DNA from: Aeromonas sp. FDAARGOS 1405
GTDB taxonomy: Bacteria > Pseudomonadota > Gammaproteobacteria > Enterobacterales > Aeromonadaceae
DNA length: 64,000 nt
Assembly (NCBI RefSeq): GCF_019048265.1
Contig: NZ_CP077311.1
Span: forward strand, 2,365,001-2,429,000
Reading direction: 5' to 3'
Position numbers and translations under genes: made by a program. The notes beneath the pieces were generated by a model. It ran no database searches and was not told the origin of the DNA. It saw only the letters and a list, made by a program, of their open reading frames with translations. Shown piece after piece: positions 7,825-17,610 of this stretch (within the stretch, counting starts at the first letter, position 1; each line of letters opens with the position of its first letter).

Positions 7825-9369
7825 TTACAGCTCGCGGGCCCAGGGGTGTGCCTTGGGGCGCAGCGCCAGCGCCAGACCCAGCAGCAGCACGGTCAGGCCG
7901 TAGAGGGGCCAGCTGCCAAAGCGCATGTAGGGGGTCTCGCCGTGGGCGGGACGCACTTCGCTGCGCAGCACGCCCGCTTCAAACTGCGGGATCTGGCCGA
8001 TGATGCTGCCATCGATCTCGGTCACGATAGTGATGCCGGTGTTGGTGTCGCGCAGCAGCGGACGAGCCAGCTCCAGTGCGCGCATCCGGGCGATCTCCAT
8101 ATGTTGCCAGGGGCCTATGCTGGTGCCAAACCAGGCATCGTTGGAGACGGTCAGCAGGAAATCGGTATCGGCATTGACGTTGCGGCGCACCTCCTCCGGG
8201 AAGATGATCTCGTAGCAGATGGCGGCGGCGAACTTGAGCCCCTTGGCGATCAGATTCGGCTGCACTTCGTCACCCCGGCTGAAAGAGGACATCGGCAGGT
8301 TGAAGAAGGGGGCGATGGGGCGCAGCAGATCTTCAAACGGCACGAACTCGCCGATGGGCAGCAGGTGGTACTTGTTGTAACGGTTGGGGTGCCCGTAGAA
8401 GTAGGACTCCTTGCCATCCGCATCCTGCACCCCCATGCCGAGTACGGTATTGAAGAATCGTCTTTGCTCGAAATCATAGTGAATGATCCCCGCCAGCAGA
8501 CCGGTGTTGTTCACCTTCATCGCCTTGTCCAGATTCTCCAGATAGGGCCCCATCTCCTTCTCGATGGCCGGGATGGCCGACTCCGGCCAGATGATGATAT
8601 CGGCATCCTGATTCTCGCGGCTGAGATCCTGATATTTGCGCACCGTCGGCACTAGCGCCTCCGGATCCCACTTGAGGGACTGGGCGATATTGCCCTGAAC
8701 CAGCGCCACCTTGACCGGCTCGCCACGGGTGACCCAGCTGAGCTGCATCAGACCGTGGGCACCGGCTACCAGCAGAGCGGGCACTGCCAGCCAGAGCGGG
8801 GAGCGGGATTTCCACACCAGCCAGATGGCGGAGGCAGAGAGCAACAGGGCGAGGGTGATGCCCTGCACCCCGAAAATGGGAGCAAAGCCCCTGAGCGGGC
8901 TGTCGATCTGGCTGTAGCCAAACCAGAGCCAGGGGAAGCCTGTCATCACCCAGCCACGCAGCCAGTCCGCCAGCAGCCAGAGTGCCGGAAAGGCGAGCAG
9001 CCAGCGGCTCCAGTGACGGCTGCCAAAGAAGCGGGCGAAAACCCAGCAGGTGAGCGTCGGGTAGAGCGCCAGATAGGCGGATAGACCGGCCAGCAGTATA
9101 AAAGCGACCGGCAGCGGGATGCCGCCAAATTCGGTCATGCTGACGTGGATCCACCACAGGCCTGGTAAAAAGAGCCCCATGGCATAGCCAAAACCGCGCC
9201 AGGCGGCCTGCTTTGGCGTGGCTTTGTCCAGCAGGGCGTAGAGGCCAAGCAGGGAGGGGAGCACCAGCGGCCAGTAGCCGAAGGGGGAGAAGGCCAGCAC
9301 GGCGATGGCGCCAGAGGCCAATGCACTGAGGCTTAACAGAATTTTGGAAGTAACAGGGGATAATCTCAC
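7825..9369 (-). CDS. lnt: Apolipoprotein N-acyltransferase
   Basis: A 514-residue inner-membrane enzyme that adds the third acyl chain to the N-terminal cysteine of lipoproteins, needed for Lol-dependent sorting. About six to seven membrane helices fill residues 10-215, then comes a periplasmic nitrilase-type domain. The catalytic Glu (WPESAIP), Lys (RYNKYHLLP) and Cys (AAICYEI) are all present, as are GYSQID and SNDAWFGTSIGPWQH. I use the GTG at 9367-9369, which gives the E. coli length; the longer open frame upstream lacks family sequence. Last gene of the miaB-phoH-ybeY-corC-lnt group. Confidence 0.94.
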   Translation of the reverse strand: MRLSPVTSKILLSLSALASGAIAVLAFSPFGYWPLVLPSLLGLYALLDKATPKQAAWRGFGYAMGLFLPGLWWIHVSMTEFGGIPLPVAFILLAGLSAYLALYPTLTCWVFARFFGSRHWSRWLLAFPALWLLADWLRGWVMTGFPWLWFGYSQIDSPLRGFAPIFGVQGITLALLLSASAIWLVWKSRSPLWLAVPALLVAGAHGLMQLSWVTRGEPVKVALVQGNIAQSLKWDPEALVPTVRKYQDLSRENQDADIIIWPESAIPAIEKEMGPYLENLDKAMKVNNTGLLAGIIHYDFEQRRFFNTVLGMGVQDADGKESYFYGHPNRYNKYHLLPIGEFVPFEDLLRPIAPFFNLPMSSFSRGDEVQPNLIAKGLKFAAAICYEIIFPEEVRRNVNADTDFLLTVSNDAWFGTSIGPWQHMEIARMRALELARPLLRDTNTGITIVTEIDGSIIGQIPQFEAGVLRSEVRPAHGETPYMRFGSWPLYGLTVLLLGLALALRPKAHPWAREL

Positions 9370-9470
9370 GGGCGATGGTGCTCGTCTTGGTGTGCAACTG
9401 GGGTCGAATGGCCGGTATCTTAACCTGTAAGCGGGACAACGGCGAGCCTCGATGCCGGTGGCAGAGAGCA

Positions 9471-9497
9471 CAACGCCCCGAGGTTGGGGCGTTGTTT
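9471..9497. other. Strong hairpin between corC and lnt
   Basis: The perfect inverted repeat CAACGCCCC/GGGGCGTTG with a six-base loop lies between the corC stop and the lnt start. It has no T-run on the minus strand, so it is more likely an RNA-stability or attenuating structure than a full terminator. Confidence 0.5.
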
Positions 9498-9517
9498 CAC
9501 ACATTGAGCGGATCTGC

Positions 9518-10402
9518 TTATTGCGGCTCGGATTGCGCCGCCGCGTGGTGCTCGGGGATCTTCACCTGCAACTGCTGCAGACGACGCCGGTCGGCATGCA
9601 TCACCTTGAACAGGTAGCCATCCAGCTCAATCTCCTCGCCCTTTTTGGGCAGATGACTGAAGGCGTGCATCACCAGACCACCCACAGTATCCACCTCTTC
9701 ATCGCTGAACTGGGTGCCGAAGAAGTCGTTGAAATCCTCGATCTCGGTAAGGGCACTGACCGAGAAGACCCGTTTGCTGATGCGGCGGATCTCGTCCGGC
9801 TCATCCTCGATGTCATCGAATTCGTCATCTATCTCGCCGACGATAAGCTCGAGAATGTCTTCAATGGTCACCAGACCGGAGACGCCACCAAATTCGTCGA
9901 CCACGATGGCCATGTGGTAGCGCTCTTCACGGAACTCCTTGAGCAGACGGTCAACCCGTTTGCTCTCGGGCACGATCACCGTGGGGCGCAAGATTTTCTC
10001 GAGCTGCAGCGGCTCGCTGGCGTGATGGCCGCCAAACCCGAAGGGAAGCAGATCCTTGGCGAGCAGAATGCCCTCCACATGATCCTTGTCTTCGTTGATC
10101 ACCGGGAAGCGGGAGTGACCGGACTCGATGATCACCGGCAGAATCGCATCCACCGGTTGGGACTTCTCGATGGTCACCATCTGGGAGCGGGGGATCATGA
10201 TGTCTCGCACGCGAAGATCGGCGATCTCCAGTACCCCCTCGATCATGTCCTTGGTGTCCTGATCGATGAGGTCGCGCTCCTCGGCATCGGCTATCACGTC
10301 TACCAAATCGTTGCGGTCTTTTGGCTCGCCCTGGAAGAGTTGGCTGAGTTTGTCGAGCCAGGTTTTCTTCGGCGAGCCGGTACTAGGGTGATCGTCGGTC
10401 AT
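9518..10402 (-). CDS. corC: CorC/YbeX CBS-domain protein, magnesium/cobalt efflux-associated
   Basis: A 294-residue cytosolic protein. A short acidic N-terminus is followed by two CBS domains (about residues 65-190, beginning VRDIMIPRSQMVTIE and including VVDEFGGVSGLVTIEDILE) and a C-terminal CorC_HlyC domain (about 205-285, with DTVGGLVMHAFSHLPKKGE). CorC was linked genetically to CorA-mediated Mg2+/Co2+ efflux, and under the name YbeX to ribosome metabolism, which suits its place beside ybeY. It lacks membrane helices. Start is the ATG at 10400-10402, which suits the family length (292 in E. coli). Confidence 0.92.
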   Translation of the reverse strand: MTDDHPSTGSPKKTWLDKLSQLFQGEPKDRNDLVDVIADAEERDLIDQDTKDMIEGVLEIADLRVRDIMIPRSQMVTIEKSQPVDAILPVIIESGHSRFPVINEDKDHVEGILLAKDLLPFGFGGHHASEPLQLEKILRPTVIVPESKRVDRLLKEFREERYHMAIVVDEFGGVSGLVTIEDILELIVGEIDDEFDDIEDEPDEIRRISKRVFSVSALTEIEDFNDFFGTQFSDEEVDTVGGLVMHAFSHLPKKGEEIELDGYLFKVMHADRRRLQQLQVKIPEHHAAAQSEPQ

Positions 10403-10497
10403 TTTCTCTCTTGGTTACTCGCTTAAACACACTTGAAATTGTTCGGGTTATATAAGGATGGCCATCTGCTGTTTCAAGTCGATGACCATCCGGCGTT

Positions 10498-10962
10498 TTA
10501 CTCTTCGTCGTTCAGATAGGGATCGGCAAAACCGAGCTCCTGCATGATGTCGCGCTCAAGCGCTTCCATCTCTTCGGCTTCCTCATCCTCGATATGGTCA
10601 TAACCTAGCAGATGCAGACTGCCGTGCACAACCATGTGGGCCCAGTGGGCCATGACGGGCTTGCCCTGCTCTTGGGCCTCACGCTCCACCACCTGACGGC
10701 AGATCACCAGATCGCCCAGCAGCGGCAGCTCCAGACCGGGTGGCGCCTCGAACGGGAAGGAGAGCACGTTGGTGGGCTTGTCCTTGCCGCGATAGGTGAG
10801 GTTGAGCTCGTTGCTCTCCGCCTCGTCGACGATGCGCACCGTCACTTCAGCCTCTTGCTGGAAGCCGAGAATGGTGCCGTCGAGCCAGCCTTGCAGCTGG
10901 GCCTCGCTTGGCAGGCCTTCGGTGCTGGCACTGGCCAGTTGCAGATCCAGGGTTACGCTCAT
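10498..10962 (-). CDS. ybeY: Endoribonuclease YbeY, rRNA maturation factor
   Basis: A 154-residue zinc-dependent single-strand RNase for 16S rRNA 3' end maturation and 70S ribosome quality control. The signature zinc site [11 protein letters not shown] is at about residues 114-124 and the upstream TNVLSFPFE motif is intact. Its ATG overlaps the phoH stop by four bases (ATGA), so the two are translationally coupled. Confidence 0.95.
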   Translation of the reverse strand: MSVTLDLQLASASTEGLPSEAQLQGWLDGTILGFQQEAEVTVRIVDEAESNELNLTYRGKDKPTNVLSFPFEAPPGLELPLLGDLVICRQVVEREAQEQGKPVMAHWAHMVVHGSLHLLGYDHIEDEEAEEMEALERDIMQELGFADPYLNDEE

Positions 10963-12017
10963 TGCTCGCTCTCTTTGCCGATGCTCTCTTTCCCAAAAAT
11001 GGGGGCTGCTTTTTCCGCTGCCTGTTTGGCATCGAATGCCTCGTAAGCCTGCACGATACGGGCCACCACCGGGTGGCGAACCACGTCTTTGGACTCGAAG
11101 AAGTTGAACGACAGACCATCGACCCCTGGCAGTACTTCCAGCGCATGGCGCAGGCCGGATTTGGCATTGCGCGGCAGGTCTACCTGGGTGATGTCACCGG
11201 TGACCACCGCCTTGGAGTTGAAGCCGATGCGGGTGAGGAACATCTTCATCTGCTCGGTGGTGGTGTTCTGGGCCTCATCGAGAATGATAAAGGCGTCATT
11301 GAGGGTTCTTCCGCGCATATAGGCGAGCGGTGCCACTTCGATGATGTTGCGCTCCATCAGTTTCTCGACCCGCTCAAAGCCCAGCATTTCAAACAGGGCG
11401 TCGTATAGCGGGCGCAGGTAAGGGTCGACCTTTTGGGAGAGATCGCCGGGCAGGAAACCAAGCTTCTCGCCCGCTTCCACCGCTGGACGGGTCAGCAGAA
11501 TGCGGCGAATTTCCTGACGCTCCAGTGCATCCACTGCCGCCGCCACCGCCAGATAGGTCTTGCCTGTTCCTGCAGGGCCTATGCCGAAACAGATATCGTG
11601 GCGCACGATGTTGGCGATGTACTGGGCCTGATTGGGGCTGCGTGGCTTGATGAGACCGCGCTTGGTCTTGACTGTCACCTCTTTGCCATAGGGGATGCTC
11701 GGCGCCGGTTCCTCATCCTGTTCCAGCACCCGAGACTCCTGAATGGCCAGATGGACCATGTCGGGGGTGATGTCGGTCACCTTGCCGCCTTTGAGGGGCT
11801 GGGTTTCCACATAGAGGTGCTTGAGGATAACGGCAGCGGCATCCAGTTGGGCTGGTTTGCCCACCAGCTGGAAGTGGTTGTCACGGTAGCTGATCTCGAC
11901 GCCGAGGCGGCGCTCCAGCTGCTTGATGTTGTCATCGAACGGACCGCACAGACTGGCGAGACGCTGGTTGTCGGCAGGATCCAGATGCAGATTCAGGGTC
12001 GAGATGTGTCGGCTCAC
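10959..12017 (-). CDS. ybeZ: PhoH-family ATPase YbeZ
   Basis: A 352-residue cytosolic ATPase. An N-terminal KH-like RNA-binding segment (about 1-90) precedes the PhoH P-loop domain with Walker [12 protein letters not shown] and Walker [12 protein letters not shown]. PhoH/YbeZ is paired with YbeY in nearly all bacteria and is taken to act with it on RNA. I choose the GTG at 12015-12017 because GAGGATATT directly precedes it and the result fits YbeZ length; the frame stays open for 96 codons upstream without family sequence. An inverted repeat ATCCGC/GCGGAT (12044-12058) lies in the short leader after miaB. Confidence 0.93.
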   Translation of the reverse strand: MSRHISTLNLHLDPADNQRLASLCGPFDDNIKQLERRLGVEISYRDNHFQLVGKPAQLDAAAVILKHLYVETQPLKGGKVTDITPDMVHLAIQESRVLEQDEEPAPSIPYGKEVTVKTKRGLIKPRSPNQAQYIANIVRHDICFGIGPAGTGKTYLAVAAAVDALERQEIRRILLTRPAVEAGEKLGFLPGDLSQKVDPYLRPLYDALFEMLGFERVEKLMERNIIEVAPLAYMRGRTLNDAFIILDEAQNTTTEQMKMFLTRIGFNSKAVVTGDITQVDLPRNAKSGLRHALEVLPGVDGLSFNFFESKDVVRHPVVARIVQAYEAFDAKQAAEKAAPIFGKESIGKESEQ

Positions 12018-12070
12018 AATATCCTCGTATCGGGGCGCTCCCCATCCGCCAAGCGGATAGGGAGGGAAAA

Positions 12071-13504
12071 TTAATGGGGAGTGAAGGCAGCTACACCCAG
12101 CTCGTCCGGCACATTGTCTGGGCGACGGGCCAGGATCTCGCTCGGGGCGGTGGCGATGCGCAGGTTCATCTCGTTCTCGCCGCGGATGAATTTGCCGCGC
12201 AGGGAGTTGGGACGTACTTCGGTGATCTCCACGTCGGCAAAGCCGCCGATCAGGGTGTGCGGACCTTCGAAGTTGACCACCCGGTTGTTCTCGGTGCGGC
12301 CGCACAACTGCATCGGGTCGAGCTTGGAGGGCCCTTCCACCAGAATACGCTGGGTAGTGCCCAGCATAGCGCGGCCAATCTGCATCGCCTGGTTGTTGAT
12401 GACGTGCTGCAGGCGGCTCAGACGGGCTTTCTTCACCTCCATGTCGACGTCATCGGGCAGGTCGGCGGCAGGGGTTCCGGGGCGTGGGCTATAGATGAAG
12501 CTGAAGCTCATGTCGAAGTTGATCTCTTCGATGAGTTTCATGGTTGCCTCGAAATCCTCATCCGTCTCGTTCGGGAAGCCGACGATGAAGTCCGAACTGA
12601 TGGTGATGTCGGGACGGGCGGCGCGCAGGCGACGGATCTTGGACTTGTACTCCAGCACGGTGTGCGGGCGCTTCATCATGGTAAGAATGCGGTCGGAGCC
12701 GCTCTGCACCGGCAGGTGAAGGAAGCTGACCACTTCCGGGGTGTCCTTGTAGACCTCGATGATGTCGTCGGTGAACTCGATGGGGTGACTGGTGGTGTAG
12801 CGAATGCGATCGATGCCGTCGATGGCGGCCACCAGCCGCAGAAGCTCGGCGAAGGTGCAGATGCCACCGTCGAAGGTCGAGCCCCGGTAGGCGTTGACGT
12901 TCTGGCCGAGCAGGTTTACTTCGCGTACGCCCTGTTGGGCTAGCTGGGCGATCTCATAGAGCACGTCGTCCAGCGGTCGGCTTACCTCCTCGCCGCGGGT
13001 GTAGGGCACCACGCAGAAGGAGCAGTATTTGGAACAGCCTTCCATGATGGACACGAAGGCGGTCGCCCCTTCGGCGCGCGGCTCGGGCAGGCTGTCGAAT
13101 TTTTCGATCTCGGGGAAGGCGACGTCAACCTGGGCGCCGCGCCCTTCCTGTACCTGCTTGATCATGGTGGGCAGGCGATGCAGGGTTTGCGGGCCGAACA
13201 CGATGTCCACATAGGGGGCACGAGTGCGGATGTTGTCCCCCTCCTGGGAGGCGACGCAGCCGCCCACGCCGATCACCAGACCGGGTTTGTTTGCCTTGAG
13301 CTTTTTCCAGCGACCCAGCTGGTGAAACACCTTCTCCTGCGCTTTTTCGCGGATGGAGCAGGTATTGAGCAGCAAAACGTCTGCCTCTTCGGGCTCTTCG
13401 GTAAGCGTGTAGCCATTGCTGGCATCCAACAGGTCGGCCATTTTGGACGAGTCGTACTCGTTCATCTGGCAACCCCAGGTTTTAATGTGAAGTTTTTTGC
13501 TCAT
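12071..13504 (-). CDS. miaB: tRNA-2-methylthio-N6-dimethylallyladenosine synthase MiaB
   Basis: A 477-residue radical-SAM methylthiotransferase that converts i6A37 to ms2i6A37 in tRNAs reading UNN codons. The N-terminal UPF0004 domain carries three cluster cysteines ([28 protein letters not shown]), the radical SAM cluster motif is CSKYCSFC near residue 157, and a TRAM domain closes the protein (about 380-445). It starts the minus-strand group miaB-phoH-ybeY-corC-lnt and is divergent from ubiF. Confidence 0.96.
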   Translation of the reverse strand: MSKKLHIKTWGCQMNEYDSSKMADLLDASNGYTLTEEPEEADVLLLNTCSIREKAQEKVFHQLGRWKKLKANKPGLVIGVGGCVASQEGDNIRTRAPYVDIVFGPQTLHRLPTMIKQVQEGRGAQVDVAFPEIEKFDSLPEPRAEGATAFVSIMEGCSKYCSFCVVPYTRGEEVSRPLDDVLYEIAQLAQQGVREVNLLGQNVNAYRGSTFDGGICTFAELLRLVAAIDGIDRIRYTTSHPIEFTDDIIEVYKDTPEVVSFLHLPVQSGSDRILTMMKRPHTVLEYKSKIRRLRAARPDITISSDFIVGFPNETDEDFEATMKLIEEINFDMSFSFIYSPRPGTPAADLPDDVDMEVKKARLSRLQHVINNQAMQIGRAMLGTTQRILVEGPSKLDPMQLCGRTENNRVVNFEGPHTLIGGFADVEITEVRPNSLRGKFIRGENEMNLRIATAPSEILARRPDNVPDELGVAAFTPH

Positions 13505-13768
13505 TGCTTCTCTTGACTTGTTTTGAATGCGGCATGGTCAAAGGACCGCGCATTTTACTCCGCAATCGTGAGACTGCCTAGCGAATATCCAATTTGCCCC
13601 CTTTTCCCAGAGGGGTGATTGCATGCGGGGAAAATCGGCTTTCTCCTTGATTTGACGCAGCAATTCTCAAATCCCTTCACTGTTTATCCCGTTCCCTTGC
13701 GCTATCATGCAGCCATCCGGTTCACGTCCGGGCGCTGTCGCCGGACGCACCCTTTCAGGAATCAATCT

Positions 13769-14932
13769 ATGGAACAGTGTGATATCGCCATCGTCGGCGC
13801 CGGTATGGTGGGCGCAGCTACCGCCAGCCTGCTGGCGGCCCAAGGCCTCTCTGTGCGGGTCATCGAAACCAAACTGCCAGAGCAATACGCGCCAGAGCAG
13901 CCGCTGGATCTGCGGGTTTCCGCCATCAGTCAGGCTTCGGTGGCGCTGCTGGAGCAGGCTGGAGCCTGGCAACATCTGCAGCAGATGCGGCTCTGCCCCT
14001 ATCGCCGGCTGGAGACCTGGGAGCTGGACGGTTTTGCCACCCGCTTCAATTCCGCCGATCTTGGCCTGCCCCAGCTTGGCTACATCATCGAAAACCGGCT
14101 GGTGCAGCTCGCCCTGCTCAAGCGGATGGAGGATTTTCCCACCATCCAGACCCACACTCCGGCGGTGGTGACCAGCCTGCGCCAGGATGCGGATGAAGCT
14201 GTGTTGACTCTGGATGATGGCACCGAGCTGGCCGCCCGCTGGGTGCTGGCTTGCGACGGTGCCGAATCCCATACCCGCAAGCTGGCGGGTATTGGCGTAT
14301 CGCGCTTCGAGTATCGCCAGCACTGCATGCTGATCAATATCGACACCGACTTCGCGCAGGAAGATATCACCTGGCAGCAGTTCACCCCGAGTGGTCCGCG
14401 TGCCTTCCTGCCGCTGCCCGGCCAGCACGGCTCTCTGGTGTGGTATGACTGCCCGGCCCGTATCCGGGCGCTGGTTGCCATGAGCAACGAAGGGCTTGCC
14501 GCCGAGGTGCGCCGCCACTTCCCGAGCCGGCTCGGCGGGTTTACCGTCACCGGCAAGGGGAGCTTCCCGCTGGTGCGCCGTCACGCCAACGACTATCACG
14601 CCGGTCGGGTGGTGCTGCTCGGCGATGCCGCCCACACCATCAACCCGCTGGCGGGGCAGGGGGTCAACCTCGGCTTCAAGGATGTAGCCTGCTGGGTCGA
14701 TCTGCTGCAAGGGGCTGGCGCTGACTGGCATCAGCTGGCGCTGGCCGAGCGTTACGAGCGGCGCCGTCGTCCCGACAACCTGTTGATGCAGTCGGGGATG
14801 GATCTCTTCTATGGGGTTTTCAGCAACGAGATTGGCCCTCTCAAGCTGGCCCGCAATCTGGTCCTCAATCTGGCGGACAAGGCAGGCCCGCTCAAGGAGA
14901 TGGCGCTACGCTATGCGCTGGGGCTGGTTTGA
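13769..14932 (+). CDS. ubiF: FAD-dependent ubiquinone-biosynthesis hydroxylase UbiF
   Basis: A 387-residue flavoprotein monooxygenase that hydroxylates the C6 position of the ubiquinone ring (demethoxyubiquinol hydroxylase). The FAD motifs are clear: IVGAGMVGAATASLL at the N-terminus, the CDGAES motif near residue 155 and GDAAHTINPLAGQGVNLG near residue 285. Position divergent from miaB is the same as in E. coli, which separates it from its paralogues UbiH and UbiI. Start is the ATG at 13769 behind CAGGAA. Confidence 0.92.
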   Translation: MEQCDIAIVGAGMVGAATASLLAAQGLSVRVIETKLPEQYAPEQPLDLRVSAISQASVALLEQAGAWQHLQQMRLCPYRRLETWELDGFATRFNSADLGLPQLGYIIENRLVQLALLKRMEDFPTIQTHTPAVVTSLRQDADEAVLTLDDGTELAARWVLACDGAESHTRKLAGIGVSRFEYRQHCMLINIDTDFAQEDITWQQFTPSGPRAFLPLPGQHGSLVWYDCPARIRALVAMSNEGLAAEVRRHFPSRLGGFTVTGKGSFPLVRRHANDYHAGRVVLLGDAAHTINPLAGQGVNLGFKDVACWVDLLQGAGADWHQLALAERYERRRRPDNLLMQSGMDLFYGVFSNEIGPLKLARNLVLNLADKAGPLKEMALRYALGLV

Positions 14933-14981
14933 CCGGTTGGAACCAGATATCACGGGCTGAATTTGCGAAGGAGCAAAGGTG

Positions 14982-15548
14982 ATGAACAAGGCACTGCTGG
15001 TGATCGATTTTATCAACGATATTGCCCATCCCGACGGGCGCATCGCCGCCTCGGCGGCCCATGTGCTGGAGCAGGATGCCATTGGCCACGCCAATCAGGC
15101 GCTGGCCCATGCCCGTGCCCACGGTTGGCTGGTGGTGCTGATCAAGGTGGGCTTCGACGACGGCTATCAGCTGCAACCCAAGGGGTCTCCCATGTTTGGT
15201 CGAGCTAACCAGCTGGGGGCGCTCTCCCTGGCTGACAGTGGCACCGATTTTCACCCGGAGCTGGATGTGCAGCCCGGCGATCTGGTGCTGGTCAAGCCCA
15301 GAGTGAGCCCCTTCTATGGCACGGCGCTGGAGCCTGCGCTGCGGGCCAACCACATCAATCACCTCTATCTATGCGGGGTGAGCACCAGCTGGGCCATTCA
15401 GGCGGCGGCACGGGATGGCCATGACAGGGACTACGCCATCACCATTCTGGAGGATGCCTGCGCCGCCGCCGATGCCACCGAACACCACTCCTCGCTGCGG
15501 ATGCTGGGTCGCATCGCCGAGATCATCAAGGTTGCCCAGCTGGCCTGA
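14982..15548 (+). CDS. Isochorismatase-superfamily hydrolase without the catalytic cysteine
   Basis: A 188-residue Rossmann-like hydrolase. The first catalytic Asp (LLVIDFIND) and the Lys (LVKPRVSPFYGT) of the superfamily triad are present, but the cysteine position in the CGVSTSWAIQAAARDG motif is Ala, where nicotinamidases have TDxCV. The pattern most resembles the YecD subgroup of E. coli, where this position is Gly. Substrate cannot be told. It starts at ATG 14982 behind AAGGAG, 49 bases after ubiF on the same strand, so it may be co-transcribed. Confidence 0.75.
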   Translation: MNKALLVIDFINDIAHPDGRIAASAAHVLEQDAIGHANQALAHARAHGWLVVLIKVGFDDGYQLQPKGSPMFGRANQLGALSLADSGTDFHPELDVQPGDLVLVKPRVSPFYGTALEPALRANHINHLYLCGVSTSWAIQAAARDGHDRDYAITILEDACAAADATEHHSSLRMLGRIAEIIKVAQLA

Positions 15549-15680
15549 AGCCCACCGCAGGCTGCGCCCGATCACCGTTTTGAGATTTAATTTGCTGCTC
15601 CCTGTCGGGCCGCAGTGCTTTTGGGCAACATGATGATTGGGCAAGAGAGTGCTCACATGGATAACAACAGGGATGAATAG

Positions 15681-16385
15681 ATGCGTTATCAGGGACGGAT
15701 CGCGAGCTGGAACGAGGCGCGCGGCTTTGGATTTATTACGCCGGAACAAAATGGCGATGAGCAGGCATCTCATGGCGTGCGTGGTGGGCTCTTTGTGCAT
15801 ATCACTGCGCTGCAATCTGATGGCCGCTTGCCCGAGCCGGGAGAGCGGGTCACTTATCTGATCGGCATTGGTCAGGATGGCAAGCCGCGGGCGCTGCAGG
15901 TTTTTTTCCCCGATCGCCCGCTCACGTTGGCTGATGCAGGGCTGTCGGCCGCGTCATTTTCTGCATCATCATCAGCAGCAAGGTCAGCAACACCATCGGC
16001 AACTCCATCATGGCGGGCGGCAAGCCAGCCGCCACGATCCACTGCGACCAGAGAGCGACGTAAGCCCTATCGGCGCCGCAAGAGCAGTTGGCGCGGCAAA
16101 CTTATTCCCCTGCTGGTGCTCGCTGGCCTTTTTTCTATCTACTCACGCTTCTCGGCCGAGTCGATTGCGCCCTTGCCGGTCTCCTCTTTCAATCAGGAGG
16201 AGGCCAGCACCACGGTCAGCAGGCCACAGGCAACCACATTTATTCGTCAGTGTGATGGCCGGCAGCATTGTTCCCAGATGACATCCTGCGAGGAGGCGAC
16301 TTGGTTTTTGCAACATTGCCCGAACACCAAAATGGACGGAGAGGGCGATGGCATCCCCTGTGAAGATCAGTGGTGTGGGCATTAA
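15681..16385 (+). CDS. Cold-shock-domain / membrane helix / Excalibur fusion protein
   Basis: A 234-residue three-part protein. Residues 1-75 form a cold-shock domain with both RNA-binding motifs (GFGFIT and LFVHI). Residues 80-130 are a Ser/Ala/Arg-rich basic linker. A single membrane helix at about 137-152 (LIPLLVLAGLFSIYS) follows. The end (about 190-234) is a cysteine-rich Excalibur domain with the calcium-loop-like DGEGDGIPCE. If inserted as drawn, the nucleic-acid-binding half faces the cytosol and the Excalibur half the periplasm. The start is the ATG at 15681 with AGGGATGAAT upstream. I know of no assigned function for this architecture. Confidence 0.72.
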   Translation: MRYQGRIASWNEARGFGFITPEQNGDEQASHGVRGGLFVHITALQSDGRLPEPGERVTYLIGIGQDGKPRALQVFFPDRPLTLADAGLSAASFSASSSAARSATPSATPSWRAASQPPRSTATRERRKPYRRRKSSWRGKLIPLLVLAGLFSIYSRFSAESIAPLPVSSFNQEEASTTVSRPQATTFIRQCDGRQHCSQMTSCEEATWFLQHCPNTKMDGEGDGIPCEDQWCGH

Positions 16386-16547
16386 ATGTTACTTATCAGT
16401 CAAATACATTCATAACGTGCTTTTGCTATCTGGTTCGGGGTTATTGGCCTGAAACCTTGCCGGATGGTGTGCATGATGAAATTTGGTCTCAGTTGGCCAA
16501 GTGGAAATTGGGTGCTTTACTCTATCTGCTGACTTAATAGTTAATAG

Positions 16548-17522
16548 ATGGCGATACGCCACTTTTGCCACAGGATGGCCATCATGGTGGATGATATACA
16601 GAGGCCGCGAAGTCACTTTGCCGAGCGAGCTCATTATCTGGCTGCGCTGCTGGATTCGCTGGAAGACCAGATATCGGTGATAGACCGGGATGGCGTGATT
16701 CATTACACCAATCTCGCTTGGGATCTGTTTGCCGAGCAAAACGGCATGCCCCAAGGGTATGACTGGCTCGGGGTTAACTACATCGGGGTGTGTGACAGCT
16801 CTGACGAGCCGCTGGCGCGCAGCGCCGTGGAGGGGATCCGCCTAGTGCTGCGTCGTGTTCAGGAGAAGTTCTATCTGGAGTACCCTTGCCACAGCCCCGA
16901 TACCCAGCGCTGGTTTATGATGAGGGTGGCGCCAGTGATCGGCGTCGATGACGAATTTTATGCCATTGCTCATATCAATATCACTGAGCGCAAACGGCTT
17001 GAACTGGAAGTCGCCAACCTCTCCCAGCATGATCCCCTGACCGGACTGGCCAACCGGCGGTTGTTCAACAGCTTCCTGCACAACGAGTGGCGCCGCAGCG
17101 TGCGCGAGCATACCCCCCTCTCCCTCATTATGCTGGATCTCGATAACTTCAAGGCGTGCAATGACCATCTTGGCCATCAGATGGGGGATGGCTCCCTCCA
17201 ACTGGTGGGCCATCTGTTGCAATCCTTTTGCCAGCGTCCGGCCGATCTGCCCTGCCGCTTTGGTGGTGACGAGTTTGCTCTGATCCTCGGTAATACCAAC
17301 AGAGAGGCTGCACAACGGATTGGCGAGGAGATCCGCCAGGCCATCCACGATCTCGACATCGTGGTGGCGGACAATATCCAGCTCAGCGCCAGCATTGGCA
17401 TTGCCACCTACACGGCAGAGCAACCGCTGGAGGGGGAAGGGGAGTTGCTGGCTGCGGCCGATGCGGCGCTCTATAGCGCCAAGGAGGCGGGTAAGAACCG
17501 TAGTTATTGCACCAACTGTTGA
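16548..17522 (+). CDS. PAS-domain diguanylate cyclase
   Basis: A protein of up to 324 residues with a PAS sensor domain (about 35-150, containing DSLEDQISVIDRDGVIHYTN and ending in HINITERK) and a GGDEF domain (about 160-320). The active-site loop FGGDEF is intact, and RPAD ends five residues before it, fitting an RxxD inhibitory site. It should make c-di-GMP with product inhibition. No membrane helix is seen, so it is probably cytosolic. The start is uncertain: ATG 16548, 16575 or 16584, the last having AGGA at good spacing. Confidence 0.88.
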   Translation: MAIRHFCHRMAIMVDDIQRPRSHFAERAHYLAALLDSLEDQISVIDRDGVIHYTNLAWDLFAEQNGMPQGYDWLGVNYIGVCDSSDEPLARSAVEGIRLVLRRVQEKFYLEYPCHSPDTQRWFMMRVAPVIGVDDEFYAIAHINITERKRLELEVANLSQHDPLTGLANRRLFNSFLHNEWRRSVREHTPLSLIMLDLDNFKACNDHLGHQMGDGSLQLVGHLLQSFCQRPADLPCRFGGDEFALILGNTNREAAQRIGEEIRQAIHDLDIVVADNIQLSASIGIATYTAEQPLEGEGELLAAADAALYSAKEAGKNRSYCTNC

Positions 17523-17548
17523 GCCTGACCGCAGCTTTTGTTGTTAAT

Positions 17549-17576
17549 GCGCCCCCTTCCGGGGGCGCACTGTTTT
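17549..17576 (+). terminator. Terminator after the PAS diguanylate cyclase
   Basis: The stem GCGCCCCC/GGGGGCGC with loop TTCC is followed by ACTGTTTT, 27 bases after the stop. It is also downstream of the converging LysR gene. Confidence 0.75.
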
Positions 17577-17610
17577 GGCTGGGTATTGAACAAACCCATA
17601 GCCGCTGCCA

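Noticed and set aside
9452..10426. 324-codon plus-strand frame
   Set aside because: Antisense to corC, which has full CBS and CorC domains.
13667..14731. 354-codon minus-strand frame
   Set aside because: Antisense to ubiF; no family similarity.
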